This document shows, in pieces, positions 39,349 through 49,812 of a stretch of DNA of 64,000 nucleotides. The stretch spans positions 2,666,001-2,730,000 of the forward strand of contig CAVUMX010000001.1 in the NCBI GenBank assembly GCA_963742725.1, given 5' to 3'. How positions within the stretch are numbered: position 1 is the first letter of the stretch; every line of letters begins with the position of its first letter. Position numbers and translations under genes: made by a program. Below the pieces are notes generated by a model that had not been told where the DNA came from, searched no databases, and saw only the letters and a list, made by a program, of their open reading frames with translations. The DNA is from CAVVAL01 sp963742725. GTDB taxonomy: Bacteria > Actinomycetota > Actinomycetes > Mycobacteriales > Cryptosporangiaceae.

Positions 39349-39467
39349 GTGATCTCTGTCACCAGAGCCCGGGTGTGGCCTAGATGACACTCGTTCACCT
39401 GTCGGAAACCTCGCTCCGGGTCGCATACTTGCGCCGACCGGTACCCACACAAGGACTGGATCGCGAC

Positions 39468-40376
39468 ATGCGCAGCAACACGTCTGACCGACCTGGCCGC
39501 CTCGCGGTCGGTGTCGTCGGCGCCGGCCGGGTAGGCAGCGTGCTGGGCGCCGCGCTCGCCCTCGCCGGGCACACCGTGGTCGCCGCGTCGGCCACCTCCA
39601 CCGCCGCCCTGGACCGTGCGTCCCGGCGCCTCCCCGGCGTCCGGATCAAGCCGGTCGACGAGGTCGTCGCCAGCGCTGACCTCGTCCTTCTCACCGTTCC
39701 GGACGACGCCCTCCCGCAGCTCGTCGAGGGTCTGGCGCAGACCGGTGCCTGGCGCGCCGGCCAGCTCGTCGCCCACGTGTCCGGCGCCCACGGCCTCGCC
39801 GTCCTCGATCCGGCCATGCGCGCGGGCGCCCTGCCGTTGGCGCTGCACCCCGCGATGACCTTCACCGGGCGCGACGAGGACCTCGACCGCGTCCACGGCG
39901 TCAGCTTCGGCGTGACCGCGCCCGACGTGCTCCGCCCCGTCGCCGAAGCGCTCGTCGTGGAGATGGGCGGCGAACCGGTGTGGATCGCCGAGGACCTGCG
40001 CCCGCTCTACCACGCCGCCCTCGTCGTCGGGGCGAACCACCTGGTCACGCTCGTCTCCGAGTCGATGGACCTGCTGGCCCGCGCCGGTGTGGAGAACCCC
40101 GGCGTGGTGCTCGCCCCGCTCGTCGGCGCCGCCCTGGACAACGCGCTCCGCTCCGGCGACGCCGCGCTCACCGGGCCGGTCGTCCGCGGTGACGCCGGCA
40201 CCGTCGCCCGCCACCTCGACACCCTGCGCGTAGACGCTCCGGAGAGCGTCGCCGCGTACCTCGCCATGGCCCGTCGCACCGCCGACCGCGCGCTCGCCGC
40301 CGGCCGGCTCGGTCCGGAGGCCGCCGAAGCCCTGCTGGACGTCCTGGCCAGCGACCCGAACGGAGCCTCCGCATGA
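39468..40376 (+). CDS. Rossmann-fold DUF2520 protein, candidate ketopantoate reductase
   Basis: A 302-residue NAD(P)-binding protein. Its N-terminal Rossmann motif is VGVVGAGRVGSVLGAALA, with DLVLLTVPDDALP as the cofactor-domain continuation. The C-terminal helical DUF2520 domain has LALHPAMTFTG, PLYHAALVVGANHLVTL and LTGPVVRGDAGTVARHL. It overlaps panC by four bases (ATGA) at the head of a pantothenate/NAD operon. Ketopantoate reduction is the step between ketopantoate and pantoate, which panC uses, so it may supply that activity. The ATG at 39468 is used because family sequence starts there. Confidence 0.75.
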   Translation: MRSNTSDRPGRLAVGVVGAGRVGSVLGAALALAGHTVVAASATSTAALDRASRRLPGVRIKPVDEVVASADLVLLTVPDDALPQLVEGLAQTGAWRAGQLVAHVSGAHGLAVLDPAMRAGALPLALHPAMTFTGRDEDLDRVHGVSFGVTAPDVLRPVAEALVVEMGGEPVWIAEDLRPLYHAALVVGANHLVTLVSESMDLLARAGVENPGVVLAPLVGAALDNALRSGDAALTGPVVRGDAGTVARHLDTLRVDAPESVAAYLAMARRTADRALAAGRLGPEAAEALLDVLASDPNGASA

Positions 40377-41221
40377 TCACAAAGACGCCGCTCGTCGTCG
40401 CGGACCGGGACGCGCTGGCCCGGGAGCGTGCACGCGCCACCGGCCCTGTCGCCGTCGTGATGACGATGGGCGCGCTGCACGACGGGCACGCCGCGCTCAT
40501 GCGCCAGGCCCGCCTGCGCGCCTCGACGGTCATCGCCACGATCTTCGTCAACCCGCTCCAGTTCGCGCCGAACGAGGACTTCGACCGGTACCCCCGGACG
40601 TTCGAAGCCGACCTGGACGTGTGCGCCCGCGAGCAGGTCGACCTCGTCTTCGCGCCGACCCCGGACGTGATCTACCCCGGCGGGCAGCCGGCCGTCCGGG
40701 TCAACCCTGGGCCGCTCGGCGAGATCCTCGAAGGCGCCAGCCGGCCCGGCTTCTTCCACGGCGTGCTGACCGTCGTCATGAAGCTGCTCAACCTCACCCG
40801 CCCGGACGTGGCGTTCTTCGGCGAGAAGGACTACCAGCAGCTCGCCCTGATCAAGCGCATGGTCCGCGACCTGGATCTGGACACCGAGATCATCGGCGTA
40901 CCGACCGTCCGCGAGGCCGACGGGCTGGCCCGCTCCAGCCGCAACCGGTACCTGTCGCCGGCCGAGCACGCGTCCGCGCTGGCGATATCGCAGGCACTGC
41001 GCGCGGCCGCCCTGGCCGGTGTGGCCGGTGGCGACGCCGCTCTGGCCGCCGCCCAGGCCATCCTCGACGCCGAACCCGGCATCGACCTGGACTACCTCAC
41101 GCTCACCGACCCGCTCCTCGGCCCGGCACCCGACTCCGGCGAGGCCCGGCTGCTCATCGCCGCGAAGGTCGGCACCACCCGCCTCATCGACAACGCGCCA
41201 GTCCTTCTCGGGGGAGCCTGA
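40373..41221 (+). CDS. panC: Pantothenate synthetase
   Basis: ATP-dependent condensation of pantoate with beta-alanine to pantothenate; 282 residues, normal length. Signatures are MTMGALHDGHAAL (the HIGH-like nucleotide motif as HDGH), IFVNPLQFAPNEDF, FFGEKDYQQLALI and SSRNRYLS. The ATG overlaps the upstream stop and its own stop overlaps the panD start (TGATG), so the genes are translationally coupled. It draws beta-alanine from panD. Confidence 0.96.
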   Translation: MITKTPLVVADRDALARERARATGPVAVVMTMGALHDGHAALMRQARLRASTVIATIFVNPLQFAPNEDFDRYPRTFEADLDVCAREQVDLVFAPTPDVIYPGGQPAVRVNPGPLGEILEGASRPGFFHGVLTVVMKLLNLTRPDVAFFGEKDYQQLALIKRMVRDLDLDTEIIGVPTVREADGLARSSRNRYLSPAEHASALAISQALRAAALAGVAGGDAALAAAQAILDAEPGIDLDYLTLTDPLLGPAPDSGEARLLIAAKVGTTRLIDNAPVLLGGA

Positions 41222-41640
41222 TGTTCCGCACGATGCTCAAGTCCAAGATCCACCGGGCGACGGTCACCCAGGCCGACCTGCACTACGTGGGTTCGGTCAC
41301 CGTGGACGCGGACCTCGCCGACGCCGCCGACCTGCTCGACGGCGAGCAGGTGGCCATCGTGGACATCACCAACGGCGCCCGCCTGGAGACGTACGTGATC
41401 CACGGTGAGCGGGGCAGCGGCGTGATCGGCATCAACGGTGCCGCCGCCCACCTCGTCCACCCCGGCGATCTGGTCATCCTCATCTCCTACGGGACGATGG
41501 ACGACGCCGAGGCACGCGCCTACCGGCCGAAGATCGTCCACGTCGACGCCGCCAACCAGATCGTCGACCTCGGCACCGATCCGGCGGCCACGGGCGGTAT
41601 CCCCGGACTGGAGACCGGCCGCGTCGTCGCCGGCGTCTAG
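41221..41640 (+). CDS. panD: Aspartate 1-decarboxylase proenzyme
   Basis: Makes beta-alanine from aspartate; 139 residues, normal for actinobacteria. It is synthesised as a proenzyme cleaved between Gly24 and Ser25 (HYVGSVTVD), generating the pyruvoyl group. The N-terminus FRTMLKSKIHRATVTQADL, Lys9 and the later NGARLETYVIHGERGSG, INGAAAHL and VILISYG stretches are conserved. The ATG shares one base with the panC stop. Confidence 0.96.
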   Translation: MFRTMLKSKIHRATVTQADLHYVGSVTVDADLADAADLLDGEQVAIVDITNGARLETYVIHGERGSGVIGINGAAAHLVHPGDLVILISYGTMDDAEARAYRPKIVHVDAANQIVDLGTDPAATGGIPGLETGRVVAGV

Positions 41641-41650
41641 GGTCGGACGG

Positions 41651-43315
41651 ATGGACACCGTTCCGAGACCATTCGCCGCCTCCCCGCGGCTCCCGCGCCG
41701 GCTGATGGCCGGCGATCCGGGTTGGACGTTGCAGGCCGACGTGTGCGTGGTGGGCTCCGGCATCGCCGGGCTGTGTGCCGCCCTGCACGCCCGCGAGGCC
41801 GGCCTGTCCGTGATCGTCGTCACCAAGGTCAACATCGACGACGGCTCGACCCGGTGGGCGCAGGGCGGCATCGCGGCGGTCCTGGCCGAGACGGACACCC
41901 CGGAGGCGCACGCGACCGACACGGCCGTCGCCGGCGTCGGGCTGTGCGACCCGGCCGCCGTGGACGTGCTCGTCCGGGAAGGGCCGGCACGGGTCCACGA
42001 GCTGATCGCGTTCGGTGCCGAGTTCGACCGCAACCAGGACGGCACCCTGATGCTCACCCGCGAGGGCGGGCACCACGCCGACCGGATCATCCACGCGGGC
42101 GGCGACGCCACGGGCGCCGAGGTCCAGCGGGCGCTGCACGCGGCGGTCCACCGGGACCCCCAGATCCAGCTGCTGGAGCACGCGCTGGTGCTCGACCTGC
42201 TCACCGACGCGACCGGCCGGGCCGCCGGCGTCACCCTGCACGTCCTGGGCGAAGGCACCGAGGACGGTGTCGGCGCCGTGCTCGCCCGCGCGGTCGTCCT
42301 CGCCACCGGCGGTATGGGCCAGATCTACGCGTCCACCACCAACCCGTCCGTCTCCACAGGGGACGGTGTCGCCCTCGCGCTGCGCGCCGGCGCGGTCGTC
42401 ACCGACGTCGAGTTCGTCCAGTTCCACCCCACCGCCCTGTACCTGGGCGCCGACGCCGAACTGGGCCAGCAGCCGCTGGTCAGCGAGGCGATGCGCGGTG
42501 AGGGCGCGTACCTGGTCGACGCCTCGGGTGAGCGGTTCATGGTCGGGCAGCACGAGCTGGCCGAACTGGCGCCCCGGGACATCGTGGCCAAGGCGATCAC
42601 GCGGGTCATGAACGCCCAGAAGGTCGACCACGTCTACCTGGACGCCCGTCACCTCGGCGCCGACAAGCTGGAGCGACGCTTCCCGTCGATCCTGGCCCGG
42701 TGCCGCCAGGCCGGCATCGACCCGGTGACCCAGCCGATCCCGGTGGCGCCGGCCGCGCACTACGCCTCGGGTGGCGTCCGCACCGACCTGCACGGCCGGA
42801 CGAGCGTCCCCGGCCTGTACGCCTGCGGCGAGGTGGCGTGCACCGGAGTCCACGGCGCCAATCGCCTCGCGTCCAACAGCCTGCTCGAAGGTCTTGTCTT
42901 CGCCGGACGGATCGGCGCCGACCTCGCGCGCGACCTGCCCCCGCGGGGCGAGCCGGTGTTCGGGGGCGGCGAGCCCGCATGGGTGGTGTCGTCGACGACC
43001 CGCGAGGACCTGACCAGGGCGATGACCCGTGGCGCCGGCGTGATCCGCAGCGCGACTTCGTTGGCCCAGACCGCCGAGGAGCTGGAGAAGCTCGGCACGA
43101 TCACGTCCGCCGACCCGCGCCCGGTGAACTGGGAGGCGACGAACCTGCACACCGTCGCCACAGCGCTGGTCGCGGCGGCGGCGCGGCGCGAGGAGACGCG
43201 CGGTTGCCACTGGCGCGAGGACTTCGGCGACGCGTCGGACGCCTGGCGCGGCCACCTGCTCGCGGCGATCAGCCCGGCGGGCGAACTGACCGAGAGCTAC
43301 GAGGCGATGGCATGA
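41651..43315 (+). CDS. nadB: L-aspartate oxidase
   Basis: FAD enzyme oxidising aspartate to iminoaspartate, the first step of de novo NAD synthesis; 554 residues. It has VCVVGSGIAGLCAALHA (FAD), STRWAQGGIAAVL, EGGHHADRIIHAGGDATG, and TRGLYACGEVACTGVHGANRLASNSLLEG in its variant form. Quinolinate synthase (nadA) is not in the window, so the pathway is completed elsewhere or nadA lies outside. It follows panD by 10 bp and overlaps nadC by four bases. Confidence 0.95.
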   Translation: MDTVPRPFAASPRLPRRLMAGDPGWTLQADVCVVGSGIAGLCAALHAREAGLSVIVVTKVNIDDGSTRWAQGGIAAVLAETDTPEAHATDTAVAGVGLCDPAAVDVLVREGPARVHELIAFGAEFDRNQDGTLMLTREGGHHADRIIHAGGDATGAEVQRALHAAVHRDPQIQLLEHALVLDLLTDATGRAAGVTLHVLGEGTEDGVGAVLARAVVLATGGMGQIYASTTNPSVSTGDGVALALRAGAVVTDVEFVQFHPTALYLGADAELGQQPLVSEAMRGEGAYLVDASGERFMVGQHELAELAPRDIVAKAITRVMNAQKVDHVYLDARHLGADKLERRFPSILARCRQAGIDPVTQPIPVAPAAHYASGGVRTDLHGRTSVPGLYACGEVACTGVHGANRLASNSLLEGLVFAGRIGADLARDLPPRGEPVFGGGEPAWVVSSTTREDLTRAMTRGAGVIRSATSLAQTAEELEKLGTITSADPRPVNWEATNLHTVATALVAAAARREETRGCHWREDFGDASDAWRGHLLAAISPAGELTESYEAMA

Positions 43316-44172
43316 CCGCCGAGCACTTGACCCCCGAGTACATCGAGGACCTGGTGCGCCGGACGCTCGCCGAGGACCTGGGCGGCGGCGTCGACGTGAC
43401 CAGCGTGGCGACCATCCCCGCCGACCAGACCGACACCGCCGACATCGTGGCCCGGGCCGCCGGCGTCGTCGCGGGCCTGTCTGTTGCCGCCGCCGCGTTC
43501 GCCGTGGCCAGCGAGGGTACGGCCACATTCTCCGCCCGTGTCGCCGATGGTGCGGTGGTGGCCCGGGGCGACGTGCTGGCGACCGTGACCGGCACGACCC
43601 GCGCCCTCCTCACCGCCGAGCGGAGCGCGCTGAACCTGCTGTGCCGGGCGTCCGGGGTGGCCACCCACACCGCCCGCTGGGTCGCCGCGCTCGAAGGCAC
43701 CGGCGCGACCGTCCTCGACACCCGCAAGACGACGCCGGGCCTGCGCGCGCTGGAGAAGTACGCGGTGCGCTGCGGCGGGGGCGACAACAAGCGCATGGGC
43801 CTGTACGACGTGGCCATGATCAAGGACAACCACAAGCTCGCGGCCGGATCGATCACCGCCGCCTACGACGCCGTCCGGCGCACGTTCCCGGACGTCGACG
43901 TGCAGGTCGAGGTGACCACCCTGGACGAGGCCCGAGAGGCCGTCGAAGCCGGCGCGACCTTCCTCCTGCTGGACAACATGGAACCGCCGCTGCTGCGCGA
44001 GGTCGTGGCCGCCGTCGGCGCCAAGGCCGAGCTGGAAGCCACCGGCGGCCTCACCCTCGAACGGGTCCGCGAGTTCGCCGAGACCGGCGTGGACTACCTC
44101 TCCGTCGGCGGGCTGACCCACTCCTCGCCGATCCTGGACATCGCCCTCGACCTGCGCGCACGGGAGTCATAG
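43312..44172 (+). CDS. nadC: Nicotinate-nucleotide pyrophosphorylase (quinolinate phosphoribosyltransferase)
   Basis: Converts quinolinate and PRPP to nicotinate mononucleotide; 286 residues. Conserved segments are EDLGGGVDVTS, LNLLCRASGVATHTARWV, DTRKTTPGLRALEKYAV, HRMGL-like NKRMGLYDVAMIKDNH, EVTTLDEAREA and DYLSVGGLTHSSP. It overlaps nadB (ATGA) and abuts coaX by a base, so NAD and CoA synthesis genes form one coupled operon. Confidence 0.96.
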   Translation: MTAEHLTPEYIEDLVRRTLAEDLGGGVDVTSVATIPADQTDTADIVARAAGVVAGLSVAAAAFAVASEGTATFSARVADGAVVARGDVLATVTGTTRALLTAERSALNLLCRASGVATHTARWVAALEGTGATVLDTRKTTPGLRALEKYAVRCGGGDNKRMGLYDVAMIKDNHKLAAGSITAAYDAVRRTFPDVDVQVEVTTLDEAREAVEAGATFLLLDNMEPPLLREVVAAVGAKAELEATGGLTLERVREFAETGVDYLSVGGLTHSSPILDIALDLRARES

Positions 44173-44931
44173 ATGCTGCTGACCATCGACGTGGGCAACA
44201 CGAACATCGTCCTGGCGACGTTCGAGGGCGAGAAGATCGTCCACTCCTGGCGCGTACGGACCGACAGCCGCATGACCGCCGACGAGCTGGCGCTCATGTT
44301 CCGCGGCCTCCTGGCCGGCGACGCCGTCCAGATCACCGGCATCGCCGTCTGCTCGACCGTCCCGGCGACGCTGCGCGAGCTGCGTACGATGCTCGGCCGG
44401 TACTACGCCGACCTGCCGACCGTCATCATCGAGCCCGGCGTGAAGACGGGCGTCCAGCTCGCCATCGACAATCCCAAGGAAGTCGGCACCGACCGGGTGA
44501 TGAACACCCTGGCGACGCACCACCTGTTCGGCGGACCGGCCGTCGTCGTCGACTTCGGCACCTCCACCAACATCGACGTCGTCAGCGCCCGCGGCGAGTT
44601 CCTGGGCGGCGCCTTCGCGCCCGGCATCGAGATCTCCATCGACGCGCTCGCGCAGCGGGCCGCCCAGCTGCGCAAGGTAGAACTCGTGCGGCCCCGATCG
44701 GTGATCGGCAAGAACACCGTCGAATGCCTCCAGAGCGGCGCCATCTACGGGTTCGCGGGCCAGGTCGACGGCATCGTCCGCCGCATGAACGCCGAGCTGG
44801 GGGAACTGACGGCCGTCGTCGCGACCGGCGGACTCGCGACCGTGGTCATCTCCGAGTGCGAGACGATCACCCACCACGAACCGAACCTGACCCTGATCGG
44901 CCTCCGCCTCGCCTTCGAGAAGAACACCTGA
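44173..44931 (+). CDS. coaX: Type III pantothenate kinase
   Basis: Phosphorylates pantothenate, committing it to CoA; 252 residues. ASKHA-fold motifs are LLTIDVGNTNIVLATFEG, GVKTGVQLAIDNPKEVGTDRVMN and VVDFGTSTNIDVVS. Type III enzymes are not inhibited by CoA, unlike type I (family knowledge). It is the last gene of the operon; the frame starts directly after the nadC stop. A C-rich spacer and a palindromic repeat follow. Confidence 0.94.
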   Translation: MLLTIDVGNTNIVLATFEGEKIVHSWRVRTDSRMTADELALMFRGLLAGDAVQITGIAVCSTVPATLRELRTMLGRYYADLPTVIIEPGVKTGVQLAIDNPKEVGTDRVMNTLATHHLFGGPAVVVDFGTSTNIDVVSARGEFLGGAFAPGIEISIDALAQRAAQLRKVELVRPRSVIGKNTVECLQSGAIYGFAGQVDGIVRRMNAELGELTAVVATGGLATVVISECETITHHEPNLTLIGLRLAFEKNT

Positions 44932-45034
44932 GCCCCGCACCGCCGCCCGCCGCCTGCCGGCGCCCGCCCGCCACGCCCGCCCCGCAGCCCGCCACGCCGC
45001 GCCGCCCGCCGCCTGCCCGCCGCCCGCCCGCCCG
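44932..45034. other. C-rich low-complexity intergenic spacer
   Basis: About 100 bp composed almost only of GCCCGCC/GCCGCCC-type motifs between coaX and palindromic repeat copy 3. No gene, promoter or distinct repeat unit is visible. It may be a degenerated slippage tract. Confidence 0.5.
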
Positions 45035-45095
45035 CCGAGTTTCGGACTTTTGAGGGTCGGCGGACGCCGGGAACCCTCAAAAGTCCGAAGGTGGG
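45035..45095 (-). repeat. Palindromic intergenic repeat, copy 3 (inverted)
   Basis: Arms TTCGGACTTTTGAGGGT (45041-45057) and its complement (45073-45089) pair perfectly over 17 bp. Read on the minus strand, the flanks CCCACC and ACTCGG are the same as in copies 1 and 2, so this copy is inverted. It lies between convergent genes and could terminate both. Confidence 0.8.
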
Positions 45096-45100
45096 CGCGC

Positions 45101-45880
45101 TCAGGACGCGCTCAGGACGCGCTCAGGACGGTCAGGCGCGCGGGTGGCGCGGTAGGCGAGCGTGACGTACGGCAGCCTGAACGTGTCGCGACCGGCGAGG
45201 TCCGGGTGGGTGCGCGTCAACGCGGCGACGTCGGCGAGCAGCGCCTCGCGCTCCGGGGCCGGCAGCGTGATCACATACGAGCGCGAGCAGACGAGCCCTA
45301 TCAGCCGGTCGAGATCGAGTTCCTGCTCGTGGCGGAACTGCTCGGCCTGAACGTGCCCGAAATAGGGTGTGACATCCGGTACACGCGTGGCGATCGCGCT
45401 GCTCGTGCTGTCGTCGAGGCTGAGCAGGTCGCCGAGCGCCGCGACCCAGGGCTCCCGGTCGTCGCGGAGGTTCCACAGGACGCCGAACACCCCGCTGGGC
45501 CGCAGCACGCGCGCGATCTCCGGGTGGGCGCGCTCCGGCACGAACCAGTGGTACGCCTGGCCGGCGATCGCGACGTCGGCGGAGGCGTCCGGTAGCGGGA
45601 TCGACTCGGCCGTCCCGTCGAGCGCCATCACGCCCGGCGTCGTGGCCACCAGGGTCGCCCGCATCTCGCTCAACGGTTCGACCGCGACGACGTCGTGGCC
45701 CGCGAGAACGAGTGGCCGCGTCAATTTCCCGGTTCCGGCGCCGAGATCGACGATCCGGCGCGGTTCCGTACCGGTGATCCACTCGACTGCTTCGCGCGGA
45801 TAGTCGGGTCGTGCCTGGTCATACACGTCGGCGGCCGCGCCGAAGGAAGTCCGGTGCCGTTGCCAGGTCTCGTCGTCCAT
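45101..45880 (-). CDS. Class I SAM-dependent methyltransferase
   Basis: A 259-residue methyltransferase of the UbiE/Methyltransf_11 group. SAM motif I is IVDLGAGTGKLTRPLVLAG, then VVAVEPLSEM, ADVAIAGQAYHWF (motif II/post II) and LRPSGVFGVLWNL. The protein begins DDETWQRHRTSFGAAADVYDQARPDYP, as in a common actinobacterial family acting on unidentified small molecules. Its 3' end carries an 11-bp tandem repeat (GCGCTCAGGAC, three copies at 45097-45129) that includes the stop codon, so the C-terminus may be slippage-variable. It is not obviously linked to neighbours. Confidence 0.82.
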   Translation of the reverse strand: MDDETWQRHRTSFGAAADVYDQARPDYPREAVEWITGTEPRRIVDLGAGTGKLTRPLVLAGHDVVAVEPLSEMRATLVATTPGVMALDGTAESIPLPDASADVAIAGQAYHWFVPERAHPEIARVLRPSGVFGVLWNLRDDREPWVAALGDLLSLDDSTSSAIATRVPDVTPYFGHVQAEQFRHEQELDLDRLIGLVCSRSYVITLPAPEREALLADVAALTRTHPDLAGRDTFRLPYVTLAYRATRAPDRPERVLSAS

Positions 45881-46296
45881 GCCTGAACGGTAACGCGCGC
45901 GATGAGTCCGGATGTCGCGAGATTTGGCGGAGCCGATGTGGAGGGTCGTTTGTCGGCCCCATCGACGAATGGTGGACTAGTCCGGTCGGGCGACTGCACT
46001 CGGTTGCAGTGCCCGCGACGTGGCGTGTTGTGGCCCGGATGTCGCCGGCGCGGTCGCCGTCCGCTTTCTGAACCGTTATGGAATATCACTCCGCGACCCC
46101 GCCCACTTGAATCTCGGACATGCCCTGGTGGTGGTAGGCGGGGCGTCGTCGCAGCGTGACGGCCCGCTTATCGTGGTCCAGTCCATCTCAATACGTTCGA
46201 CAGACCGTATTCCGGGCGGTCGGTCGCTACGCATTGCGGCGCTGGATGGCTGCGTGTACTGGATTTGTCACAATGCGATCAACGGGCGAGTCGGGA
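45881..46296. other. AT-richer non-coding region upstream of lsr2
   Basis: About 415 bp that are noticeably less GC-rich than the rest of the window, with no convincing coding signal. An open frame from 46020 lacks a ribosome-binding site and continues into lsr2 only by chance. There is a small CTGCA/TGCAG hairpin near 45995. AT-rich DNA upstream of lsr2 would suit autoregulation, because Lsr2 binds AT-rich DNA (family knowledge). Confidence 0.4.
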
Positions 46297-46325
46297 TTGG
46301 TTTTCTCGGGACGCCCGTTTATATT
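46297..46325 (+). promoter_or_regulatory. Primary-sigma promoter of lsr2
   Basis: TTGGTT (46297-46302), a 17-base spacer and TATATT (46320-46325) make a good -35/-10 pair, unusual in this GC-rich window. Transcription would start near 46332, giving a leader of about 40 bases that includes the GGAGGA ribosome-binding site. Confidence 0.7.
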
Positions 46326-46370
46326 CTTGGTGTGCACGCGGCTGTGCACCCGGGGAGCAGGAGGAATAGC

Positions 46371-46706
46371 GTGGCTCAGAAGGTGCAAGTGATTCTCGTC
46401 GACGATCTTGACGGCGGCACCGCGAGCGAGACGGTGTCCTTCGCGCTGGACGGCACGGCATACGAGATCGACCTCTCGGCGAAGAATGCCGGGAAGTTGC
46501 GTGATGTCTTCGCCACGTACGTCGGGGTGGCGCGTAAGGCGGGTCGCGCGTCCGGGCGTAACACCAGATCGGGTCGAGGCAGTGCGGCGGCCGATCGCGA
46601 ACAGAACCAGGCGATCCGCGCCTGGGCGAAGAAGAAGGGCCTGAAGGTGAGCGAGCGCGGCCGGATCCCGGCCGAGATCGTGGAGAAGTACAAGTCCGCT
46701 CACTGA
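46371..46706 (+). CDS. lsr2: Lsr2 nucleoid-associated protein
   Basis: H-NS-like actinobacterial xenogeneic silencer, 111 residues. The N-terminal dimerisation domain (QKVQVILVDDLDGGTASETVSFALDG, YEIDLSAKNAGKLRD) is followed by a linker. The C-terminal DNA-binding domain has the AT-hook-like RGR in VSERGRIPAEIVEKY. The GTG at 46371 follows GGAGGAAT. It bridges AT-rich DNA and silences acquired genes. Its position next to clpC is the conserved actinobacterial order; a hairpin after it suggests separate transcription. Confidence 0.96.
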   Translation: MAQKVQVILVDDLDGGTASETVSFALDGTAYEIDLSAKNAGKLRDVFATYVGVARKAGRASGRNTRSGRGSAAADREQNQAIRAWAKKKGLKVSERGRIPAEIVEKYKSAH

Positions 46707-46716
46707 GCTGGTCCTG

Positions 46717-46755
46717 CGGGCCGGTCACCAGGGCAGAGGCCCCGGTGCCGGCCCG
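46717..46755 (+). terminator. Hairpin downstream of lsr2
   Basis: CGGGCCGGTCACC (46717-46729) pairs with GGTGCCGGCCCG (46744-46755), 12 bp with one bulged base, starting ten bases after the lsr2 stop. Confidence 0.7.
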
Positions 46756-46772
46756 TGGCGTGTTCCGGGCAC

Positions 46773-46789
46773 TTTCGCTCTCGGCGTAG
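46773..46789 (+). promoter_or_regulatory. Candidate ClgR box upstream of clpC
   Basis: TTTCGCTCTCGGCGTAG has the form TCGCT-N4-GCGTA and resembles the ClgR operator (CGC-N5-GCG core) found before clp genes in corynebacteria and streptomycetes. It lies about 190 bp before clpC, within the clpC promoter region. The match is by eye from memory of the consensus. Confidence 0.45.
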
Positions 46790-46807
46790 GGTGCATCGGA
46801 AGGCTCT

Positions 46808-46829
46808 GTTGACCTGCGGCGTTGTCAAC
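46808..46829. promoter_or_regulatory. Palindrome GTTGAC-N10-GTCAAC upstream of clpC
   Basis: Perfect 6-bp half-sites with a 10-base spacer give a 22-bp dyad suited to a dimeric regulator. It lies about 150 bp upstream of clpC and just downstream of the ClgR-like box. The binding protein is unknown. Confidence 0.4.
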
Positions 46830-46975
46830 CGGTGGGAAGAACAGTCGGGGGTATCGGCGATACTGCGTCCAGGTCCGGGTGGCCTGGCGTCACGGCCCGA
46901 CTACAGTGGTTGAACGGGCACCAGCAGGCGTCCGTGGACCACACGGTGCCCATCGGCACGTGAGGAGCACGAGGG

Positions 46976-49498
<2,523 letters not shown>

Positions 49499-49509
49499 GG
49501 CAGTAGCGA

Positions 49510-49543
49510 GAAGGGGCGGGCCGCGTCAGCGGCCCGCCCCTTC
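49510..49543 (+). terminator. clpC terminator
   Basis: GAAGGGGCGGGCCGC (49510-49524) pairs perfectly with GCGGCCCGCCCCTTC (49529-49543), a 15-bp stem with a 4-base loop, starting 12 bases after the clpC stop. The remaining ~270 bp to the next gene hold only a short palindrome. Confidence 0.85.
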
Positions 49544-49716
49544 CGCATGCCCGGCCCGGTGGTGAGGCCGCGGCCGCTACCGGTTCGGGCGCTGCCCCCG
49601 CCGGCCGGGAGAGGGGCGCCGGCGCTGCCGGTTCGGGTGAGGTTTTGGTGGCTATAGCGACAGAAATGTCGCCCGGACGGAGAGTGATCCGTGTCGCGTA
49701 GCGGACTACGAGGAGG

Positions 49717-49741
49717 TACTTCCGGGTTGTACCAGGAAGTA
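49717..49741. promoter_or_regulatory. Palindromic element upstream of the small zinc-ribbon gene
   Basis: TACTTCC (49717-49723) and GGAAGTA (49735-49741) form a dyad around GGGTTGTACCA. It lies about 70 bp upstream of the next start codon. It could be an operator or a leader hairpin; no regulator is suggested by neighbours. Confidence 0.35.
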
Positions 49742-49812
49742 TCCAGCCGGACGACGTCATGGGGGCGGACGTCGCGCGTCTGAACGGTATGACCACGAGG
49801 AGGGGGACTCCG

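Noticed and set aside
46020..46370. N-terminal extension of Lsr2 from 46020.
   Set aside because: Lsr2 homology starts exactly at the GTG at 46371, which has GGAGGA before it; the upstream frame has no ribosome-binding site and is preceded by a good promoter at 46297-46325.
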